Part shown: positions 57,201 to 64,000 of the stretch, one piece after another
Position numbering within the stretch: the stretch's first letter is position 1
Layout of the letters: each line of letters starts with the position of its first letter
From: Bugula neritina
Lineage: Eukaryota; Bryozoa; Gymnolaemata; Cheilostomatida; Bugulidae
Assembly (NCBI GenBank): GCA_964035545.1
Contig: OZ037767.1
Coordinates: 20,190,628-20,254,627 of the forward strand
DNA length: 64,000 nucleotides
Direction of reading: 5' to 3'
Notes under the pieces: model-generated
Told to the model about the DNA's origin: nothing
Database searches by the model: none
What the model saw: the letters and a program-made list of their open reading frames with translations, nothing else
Made by a program: the position numbers and the translations under genes

Positions 57201-58849
57201 ATTATGTTAGTATACTAGTGTGTATATTTATAGGATAACAAATATCACATGACTTCTTATGTATTTTACAGAAAAGAAGAGAGATGTAGAGGTAGATGTC
57301 GTGTCTGCAGCAGATGCATCTATTAGCTTAAACCGAGGAGTGACAACCTCCACTTTCCCAAAATCTGTCAAGCTCTTGCAATCAATTGATGTTGATAGCT
57401 CTTGTTTTTCTGTTTGTAAATATAAGGGCAACACTTACGCAGGTCTATGTTATAGGGTGGACAGAGTCGATGAAAGCTATAATGTTACTAAATCTTTTCT
57501 TAGTACTAATGAATTTGTATATGGCATCGCAGTTTGCAATGATCAGCTGTTCACCTTAGTAGGCTACAGTAACTGGAAGGTGCATGTGTATGATCTCAAT
57601 GGGAATCAGGTGACCAGCTGGTCCCATCGTGATAGTTGCGGAAAAAGGAACAAACTCGCTATTCTGGATGATCAGGTTGTAGTCCCCAACAGACAAAGTA
57701 AGAAACTAACACTCTACTCTCTTACTGGAGAGGTAATAAAACACGTCCCTTGCTCTACACTGGGTAAAAATGATGTAGCTGTATGTGCAGCAGACAGACA
57801 TTGTGTAGTAGTTTCTGATACGGGTTCCTCTCAAGTACTTAAGTTAGACTTGACAACAGAGAAAGTCATCTGGACATGTAAGGATGTGTCTGAGCCACAA
57901 GGTGTGACCTGCTATAGAAATAGATACATTCTTGTGACCAACCGGAGCAGTAAAACCACCATCTGGATACTGGATGTAGAAACAGGTCAGTGGCTATACT
58001 TTACCTTGCGTGAAATTCTTGTTTTTTTAGTCTAGCATCATTTTCTCAAGTGGAGATTGTTGTGTGACATATTTGACGATTGCGTTTTGGTAACTCACTA
58101 ATGTAGGGTTAAGGTTGCAGTCTTTAACAGCAACGGGTTAGGATAGGTGATGTTAATGCCAACTGTCTCACTAAACTTACATCTGAAACTCCTGGGTGGT
58201 GTATCTTAAGTATAGCAAATTTAACTATAGATAGAAATTAAGAATTTTAGGAAGCATTTCACTAGTATAATAAAACAGTTTTTCATTACATATTATGGGC
58301 TCCATCTACATATATGTCTTTATGCAGTGAAAGGACTTTTAGTCTAGACTAGAATATGTAAATTTACTTGCATTTCTGTTCACCACATCACTCCCTGTTG
58401 CAGGTAAACAACTGCATAAGATAGAAGATGCTACTGAGAGAAGTCTCAGTGAAGTACTAGACCTACATCTGTATGAAGACACTCTGATTGTGCCCAGACG
58501 TAATGAACATAAGGTTCTGTTTTACCAGCTAAACAGGTATTTAACTCATAATATATACACTATAGTATATACTCATAATACACTCACTAGATGTATATTA
58601 TATACTCATAATATACACTAGATGTATAGTATATACTCATAATATGCAGTATATGTATAGCTTAGAAAGACTTGGTCACTCTCCTATCAGAAGTGTCGGC
58701 CTGTCGTCTGCTATCAAGTATCAACTCACCTGCATATGTCTGTCACTTCTATCTTGGAAAGAGGTGAACAAAGAACAATCTCAAGTCAACACATTACACA
58801 TACATGGTCTTCAACACATTGTAACTGTATATTTTTATGTTTTAGATAA
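54279..58849 (+). CDS. TRIM-like RING/B-box/coiled-coil protein with propeller-like C-terminus
   Basis: Exons: 54279-54436, 54571-54727, 54845-55028, 55195-55376, 55940-56110, 56966-57071, 57272-57985, 58404-58536, plus a last exon at 58846 supplying one base and TAA; about 602 aa. The RING is canonical C3HC4: C11, C14, C28, H30, C33, C36, C49, C52. Two zinc-binding B-box-like modules follow: CDVC...CTIC...CRKH and CPKH...CQGC...CVQC...H. Then comes a coiled coil over exons 55195-57071. The last 280 residues contain repeated beta-rich segments (YGIAVCNDQLFTLV, VHVYDLNGNQV, GVTCYRNRYILVTN) like the NHL or TRIM-associated propellers of invertebrate TRIMs. The likely role is E3 ubiquitin ligase with propeller-mediated substrate binding (inference). 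An acceptor-like AG lies 7 nt before the ATG. AATAAA is at 59297. Alternative end: read-through of 58536 to a TAG at about 58609. Confidence 0.87.
58537..58640. repeat. ATACTCATAATATACACTAG repeat at a TRIM donor
   Basis: Four imperfect copies of a 30-40 bp AT-rich unit begin at the donor following exon 58404-58536. Confidence 0.8.
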
Positions 58850-59296
58850 TGTGGAAAGACTAAGTTCTCTACTACTTAAGTTACTGATGGTATGAAAGGG
58901 CTGCACTACTTATCAAACTGACTTTCACTTACCAGCTCACCCTCTGGTATTGCTATAACATTGTCTGTAACATGTTGCATGTGTATAAAGCCAATACGTA
59001 CTATATGGCCTCCTATTACATGTCTATTAGTTTCAACTAACATACGATATATTATATTCAAAGCTAGTTTCAAATCTGATCACAGACTGTGGTCCCTGTG
59101 TTCAATATGATTCAATCACCAATATTGTGAGTTCCTAACATTTTATTTGTTTGAAAAATATCTTTCTTTTCTGGTTTGCTTCTTACAATTCTAGTATTTA
59201 TGCCTTTCCTATGCTATTACAATTAAATATCATTTTCAGAATTTTATAAATGTTTATTGTCACTGCATAATTGTCTGCCTTATGTCATACATCGTT

Positions 59297-59302
59297 AATA
59301 AA
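59297..59302 (+). terminator. Poly(A) signal of the TRIM-like gene
   Basis: AATAAA about 450 bp past the predicted stop. Confidence 0.6.
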
Positions 59303-59530
59303 ATATATTTCATAAACAAATTTTGAGTTTCTTACCCAAGTTCTTTGTTGATAGTATACTTAGTGTTTATGATTTACAGCCTCCTGTCCACAGTTCATGT
59401 TTTGTTCAACGAACTTTGATTTACAAGCTGCATGACCCTTAGATAGTGTCATACAACTATAATTATGTGTATAGCCTATGTGTGTGTGCGAGAGCGCGTG
59501 TGTGTATATGTATATACATATATGTGTATA

Positions 59531-59583
<53 letters not shown>

Positions 59584-59702
59584 ATTGTATCGTGAGATTT
59601 TTAAAAAACAGCGGATAAAAAAGTGCTCAAATTATTATGTGTATAATAATGAGCAATTATATTATTGAGGAAAAGAGCAATTTAATTATATAGATGTTGT
59701 TT

Positions 59703-59753
59703 TATTGCACTACTAATAGTTTCATGCCTCTTCGGCACTCCTCAGGCACAATA
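59703..59753 (-). ncRNA. Type I hammerhead ribozyme motif (left palindrome arm)
   Basis: Exact inverted copy of the motif at 59827-59877, on the minus strand. Predicted cleavage is between 59711 and 59710. Confidence 0.8.
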
Positions 59754-59826
59754 TTGACGAATTTAAATTTTTACATTAAGAAAATCAAAATTTGATTTTC
59801 TTAATGTAAAAATTTAAATTCGTCAA

Positions 59827-59877
59827 TATTGTGCCTGAGGAGTGCCGAAGAGGCATGAAACTATTAGTAGTGCAATA
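59827..59877 (+). ncRNA. Type I hammerhead ribozyme motif (right palindrome arm)
   Basis: Stem I is UAUUGUGC paired with GUGCAAUA (two G.U wobbles). The core C3-A9 is CUGAGGA. Stem II is GUGCC/GGCAU with loop GAAGA. The core is GAA with A15.1. Stem III is ACU/AGU with loop AUU. The cleavage triplet is GUA, with predicted cleavage after A59869. All invariant core residues fit CUGANGA...GAA. The short stem III is as described for Penelope-like elements and retrozymes. Confidence 0.8.
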
Positions 59878-59917
59878 AAACAACATCTATATGATTAAAT
59901 TGCTCTTTTCCTCAAGA

Positions 59918-59950
<33 letters not shown>

Positions 59951-59960
59951 TATATCTCAA

Positions 59961-60007
59961 TCTGTGGACAGCAGCTGTTTCGGGATTTGTCCCCTCATCA
60001 GCACAGA
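59961..60007 (-). ncRNA. Type I hammerhead ribozyme motif, GUC cleavage site
   Basis: Minus strand. Stem I UCUGUG/CACAGA is perfect. The core is CUGAUGA. Stem II is GGGG/UCCC (last pair G.U) with loop ACAAA. GAA follows, then stem III ACAG/CUGU with loop CUG. C17 is G59967, giving the canonical GUC triplet. Sequence differs from the palindrome motif except for the core. Confidence 0.85.
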
Positions 60008-60048
60008 ACAGAGTACCATGGCCCATATATATATATGTATATATATTG

Positions 60049-60079
<31 letters not shown>

Positions 60080-60847
60080 ATATATGTGTATATATGTATA
60101 TATATATGTGTGTGTGTGCGTGTGTGTGTATACATATATATACACACACACACATATACACATATTCAGATTGACAGCTGATTTAGGAAAGATTTACATT
60201 ATAAAAGAAAGGCATTTTCAAATTTTTTTATTTCTCAAATCTAATGAGATTTACTACTACAAAATCATCAAAATTTGAATGGTGCTAAAACAGAAAATAC
60301 TGAACAAGTACATGTAGCACCATTATACAGAAGTACCAATAACAATATTATGTTTATAGACAAGAACTGTGAAAACATAAATAATAAACAAGAGTATAAC
60401 AAATACAAGTCCATAAACAGAGATTAAATTTCGTGCTATTAGAATAAAATTCAACATTGAGTTTGCGTATTCAAACAATAATTATGGAGCCTGCGCTTAG
60501 TACAATAAATATCATGGAATGTTGTGTGAACTGTGCAGTCCGAGATTCATAAAACATGACGAAGTAAAGTTACTTCTTTAAACAACGATACAGACGGCCG
60601 GGTTAGTTGCAGACGTACTAAACTAGTAGGCCTATACAATATGAAATAGCCAAAAACATTTCGAGATTCACAATTGTGTGTTAAACCTTTAAACTTTGGC
60701 AAACTTGGACATCATTTTAAGAATTTGCTATAAAAATGAGTTTCAACTAGCGTTTTAATAAAGCTATATTGGAAAATTTCTTTATAAGTTCTAAAAGATT
60801 AAGGTTGCGTTGCTAACACTTTACCGATTTAGATAAGGTTCTAGCTG

Positions 60848-63377
60848 CTACTCATCATCATCTGTGGCAGACTCCGACACGCCCCGACTTTGAGCACTGA
60901 GTATTTCATCAATAGAAGAATTGCTGCTGGCCATTTGTTTACCGTTGCCATTTCTGAGAGGCAAGTTGGCTGGATGATCGGCTACACTCTTGCCACTCAA
61001 GGGATTGCCGTCATGGGTAGCGATCTCCTTCCTCACTTCCTCCAAGGGTATGTAATCACTATTTTCATTGCAGACCGGAGAATTACAACTAGGATAGAGC
61101 TTTCGGTAGTTGACCTTGAGTTTGTGGTGAAGAGAAGCTGGTGGGTTTTCTCCAACATCTAAGCCAGTGCTATGAGCCAATGACGGACCTCTGCTGTTGT
61201 CTCTATCCAGGTCGTCTACGCCAGCAAAACGCACGGTCTCTTTAGCTGACTTGTGAAAAGTTGCAGAAGTAGATGCTCGTACGCTGCCACCTGGTGCCAG
61301 ATGTGCGGCAATGATCTCCGACTTGCTGTTTGGGAGCGACTTCTCACCATTTCTGCTGCTAAAATCACCCACTTCCTCAGCTTTAGCATCTGCTATCGCC
61401 TTGATCGGCAATTCAATGCTATCCAACATGGCGTCCACTTCGCTTTCATATTCAAATCTTACACTTCGGCTAATCAGTTCATCATCACAGCTACGCTGTT
61501 TAGATAACCTACAATTTCAAGCATACAGAATAGTAACTGACAGCTACTTAAAACTTATACTGCAAAGTACAAGTACACACATCAAGTGCAGTTACTAAAA
61601 GTTAAACATTCAAATAATCCGTGTTGATAGTACTCAATAAATATAGGTTAAAAGAGGAAGTAGTAGACAGGAAGTAGTATACAAGAAGTAGTAGACAGGA
61701 AGTAGTACACAGGAAGTAGTATACAGGAAGTAGTATACAAGAAGTAGTAGACAGGAAGTAGTATACAGGAAGCAGTAGACAGGAAGTAGTAGACAGGAAG
61801 CAGCAGACAGGAAGTACCTGGCTCTTGGAGCTGAACAGGGATTCTTCAGTGACACACAACGTCTGTGGAAGCAACTAGTAGAGGGCTCACGTTGAGAAGG
61901 AATGCCATTTGATAGATACAGCACTATGTGACCACAGTTGGTGCATAGTGATCTACTGGAATGGTGCTTATTCTCTGCGGCCTCTTCTCCACTTCCTCCT
62001 AACCAATCACAGACATGCATTCTTTTATGAAGTTCCCTAGCACTTTGAGCATGTCTATATATACATAGGATATACCCATGCCATTGTTAACCATATGCTT
62101 AATGCCAATATTATACAGTAACAAACTACCATTAAATGTTTATATATATATATTATACCACATGATTGTTATTTTAAATGATGAAAATAAGCACATGCAT
62201 ATTGTTTATTTATTTAAAAATGTTTATATTACTTTATAGCATGACTATGAAGTTCTTGTACCTTTTGCATGTGTGGCTATATTATATAGTTGGGTAGCAA
62301 ATCAAGGGTAAATAGGCTTATATCACATACTGTATGCTTATACTGCATACTGTATGCCTATCTTACATACTGCATGCATATATTACATAACTGTAAGCTT
62401 GTATTACATAACTGTAAGCTTATATTACATACTGTAAGCTTATATTACATACTGTATGCTTATATAATATACTGTATGCATATATTACATACTGTATACT
62501 TATATAGTTATATTACACGGTGTATGCTTATATTACATGTTGTATGCTCACATTACATACTGTATGCTTATACTACATACTATATGCTTATATTACGAAC
62601 CCAAGTGATTCAAACAGCTGTGAGAGAAACACGACTCCTCGCTGGAAATCTCCCACATGCGCTGTGATAAGGAACAACTCAGCTCCAAGTCAGTCTGGCA
62701 GCCAACAGCTCTGTAAGTAAAACTTCATGATATTCGGCTTTGACTTTAAACAAAGCATTTCATTGGACAAGATGTTTCGATTAGAACTGTGTATGACAAC
62801 ATAACATATTCTATAATTCAAGACATATTCCTATAAGGGACTGCCAAGTATACAATAAATCTGCCCAATAATCACAGTTTGAGAATAGAAAAGCGAAAGA
62901 ATAAAAATGTGCTTAATAAGCTTTAGGAGGAGAGGGAGGCTTTTTATAGTATATATGAATCAATACACTTTTCAATCAATACAATATACCATAACATAAC
63001 ACCTTGATTACAAGAAAATATAGTTTGGTTAGAAGTATAACCCAGTTATATGTAATCTCATGTAAAACTGGCTATGATTACAGAATGACGTTTACTGTTA
63101 AATTAGTTGATTGTTAGAAGTTGAGATGCACACACACACTCACCAACACACTGAGTAAAGGAAGGTTTTCAACTTATTACATATTAACTAGTCATACTAT
63201 ACCTGGTAAAAAGTTTACCTGGTAAAAAGTTTACCTGGTAGCCTTAGGTTTACAGTAGTGCGATGTCTTGCCATTGCGGGGCTGCTTGTTAGCCCTCACA
63301 ATAGTCTCACCAAAAGATGCGAGAGTTCCAGCATCGTCTGTCTTAGTGCAGCTGTGTTTAGACTCTGTCGTCATCAT
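60848..63377 (-). CDS. Unrecognised 384-aa protein with Cys/His-rich middle
   Basis: Exons 5' to 3': 63377-63235, 62710-62597, 62054-61818, 61508-60848. All phases join into 384 codons plus stop. The start is the first of two ATGs, and an in-frame TAA lies a few codons upstream. The N-terminus is polar with scattered Cys. The exon 1/2 junction encodes RAVGCQTDL, a short motif like the VGxQTD seen in various coiled-coil or cytoskeletal proteins. The third exon has CTNCGH...CFHRRC...C, possibly a zinc site. The last exon is acidic/Ser-rich and ends SESATDDDE. No transmembrane segment or enzyme motif is visible, and I do not recognise a family. The small exons are supported only by phase and splice consensus. 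Minisatellites touch the donors of exons 1, 2 and 3. Confidence 0.72.
61652..61815. repeat. ACAGGAAGTAGTAG minisatellite touching a donor
   Basis: About eleven copies of a 14-15 bp unit reach the donor of exon 61818-62054. On the minus strand the donor GTACTTCCTGTC is the first repeat unit. Confidence 0.92.
62315..62595. repeat. About 19-bp minisatellite, CATACTGTATGCTTATATTA
   Basis: About 14 copies. The array runs up to the minus-strand donor GTAATA at 62596-62591, which is itself part of a unit (TATTAC). Confidence 0.92.
63200..63240. repeat. Tandem copies of an exon 1 donor
   Basis: ACCTGGTAAAAAGTTT occurs twice and then ACCTGGTAG at the exon. On the minus strand three CCAGGT sites occur 16 bp apart, the last being the real junction. 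Confidence 0.85.
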
Positions 63378-64000
63378 CGTGTACCTTAGAAGTACATGGA
63401 GTGATTAAATGAAGTAAAACTTCACACAGTAGAACTTTATGAAACTAGGAGGGAGAGGCTGGAGTAGAGGAAAACGTATTTAAAGCAACAACTTAGCAGG
63501 ATGAGAAACAATTGAGATAGAAAGCGTCAGTTAACTAAAAACAGGTAACACAGTTTCTCTTATAAAAGAAAAAGGAGAGACTGATAACAGAGCCAAACAG
63601 AGCTAAATAAGTTGAATGTAAGTTCTTTGGTGAAAATGAAGCATAGTAAAATATCATGTGTCCGTGAATGAAATTTGAAGCGAAAATTTATAAAAATGCA
63701 TAAGACAAATTTTCAACAGAATGGGTTCACTAAAACTCTAATAATCAAAAATAAAATTGAATGAACAAATCAAGGAAAGAGGTGGGGCAGTAGTGTTATG
63801 TATGAAAAGAACCATGGAATCAAGCCAAGTTTGTCTATTGAGGATAATCGAGGGTTGCTGATTGGCCGGAGGAAGTTGAATTAGTTATGGATTAGCATAG
63901 GTTAACCGTGGTGAACGTCCACTCAATATACCTGCTTGATTTAAACACCGTGAAAGGCATCCGAGAAGATTCTGTCGCAATTTGATCAACTTGTCTATCA
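63378..64000. other. Upstream of the 384-aa gene, no gene seen
   Basis: AT-rich sequence that probably contains the promoter. No further exon is supportable. Confidence 0.5.

Larger units (their letters stand above)
59665..59915. repeat. 251-bp near-perfect palindrome
   Basis: Two 125-bp arms are mirror complements about base 59790. I find one non-Watson-Crick pair (T59687 against G59893). The arms begin TTGAGGAAAAGAGC and end with the same inverted, set between TA microsatellites (59544-59580, 59921-59950). Each arm contains a hammerhead ribozyme motif. Confidence 0.95.
59480..60175. mobile_element. Microsatellite-rich remnant of hammerhead-bearing retroelements
   Basis: The two hammerhead families sit among (TA)n and (TG/TATG)n tracts (59484-59580, 59921-59955, 60026-60170). 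No reverse transcriptase frame is present, so this is a non-autonomous copy (retrozyme-like) or a truncated Penelope-like terminus. Interpretation is by analogy. Confidence 0.6.

Noticed and set aside
59891..60278. Tyr/Ile/His-rich frames in both directions
   Set aside because: TA and TATG microsatellite translation only.
61602..61874. LLPVYYFLSTTSC repeat protein
   Set aside because: Intronic GGAAGTAGTA minisatellite read on the minus strand.
62290..62720. YAYITYCMHILHT repeat protein on the plus strand
   Set aside because: Minisatellite. The non-repetitive end is the antisense of a minus-strand exon.

Overview
The window is nuclear DNA from an intron-rich, AT-rich invertebrate animal. Evidence: metazoan synaptic and TRIM-type genes, GT-AG introns with correct phases, AATAAA poly(A) signals, abundant minisatellites, and SINE, MITE and hammerhead-ribozyme repeats. 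I cannot name the species. A lophotrochozoan-like marine invertebrate is a guess.

Seven protein genes can be assembled exon by exon with every splice phase agreeing. (1) 611-23387, +: tomosyn (STXBP5), 23 exons, 5' end outside the window. (2) 16845-18905, -: a single-exon ankyrin-repeat gene nested antisense inside a tomosyn intron. (3) 24315-42512, -: ZMPSTE24, the CAAX/prelamin A zinc protease, 10 exons and 478 aa, complete. It is tail-to-tail with tomosyn. (4) 28778-33422, +: an unrecognised Ser/Pro-rich coiled-coil protein of about 597 aa nested antisense in ZMPSTE24 intron 8. (5) 43966-51192, +: about 1102 aa with an intact MIDAS-type VWA domain, a C11orf16-like DUF4537 region and a long charged C-terminus. 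It is divergent from ZMPSTE24 over about 1.45 kb. (6) 54279 to about 58849, +: a RING/B-box/coiled-coil TRIM-like protein with a beta-propeller-like C-terminus. (7) 60848-63377, -: an unrecognised 384-aa protein, convergent with gene 6. They do not look like one pathway. They are ordinary neighbours, two of them nested.

The repeats are the remarkable part. Between genes 6 and 7 a 251-bp, nearly perfect palindrome (59665-59915) carries the same minimal type I hammerhead ribozyme fold in both arms. A second hammerhead of different sequence, with a canonical GUC cleavage triplet, lies about 45 bp beyond it (59961-60007, -). Such motifs are typical of Penelope-like retroelements and retrozymes. 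ZMPSTE24 intron 1 holds three insertions: a tRNA-derived SINE with a 14-bp target duplication, a TA-flanked MITE with a fold-back core, and a MITE with a 9-bp target duplication.

More than ten minisatellites sit directly against exon boundaries, and several units contain the splice-site sequence itself. Some arrays have unit lengths divisible by three (21, 27 or 33 bp) and so give long open frames that are not genes.
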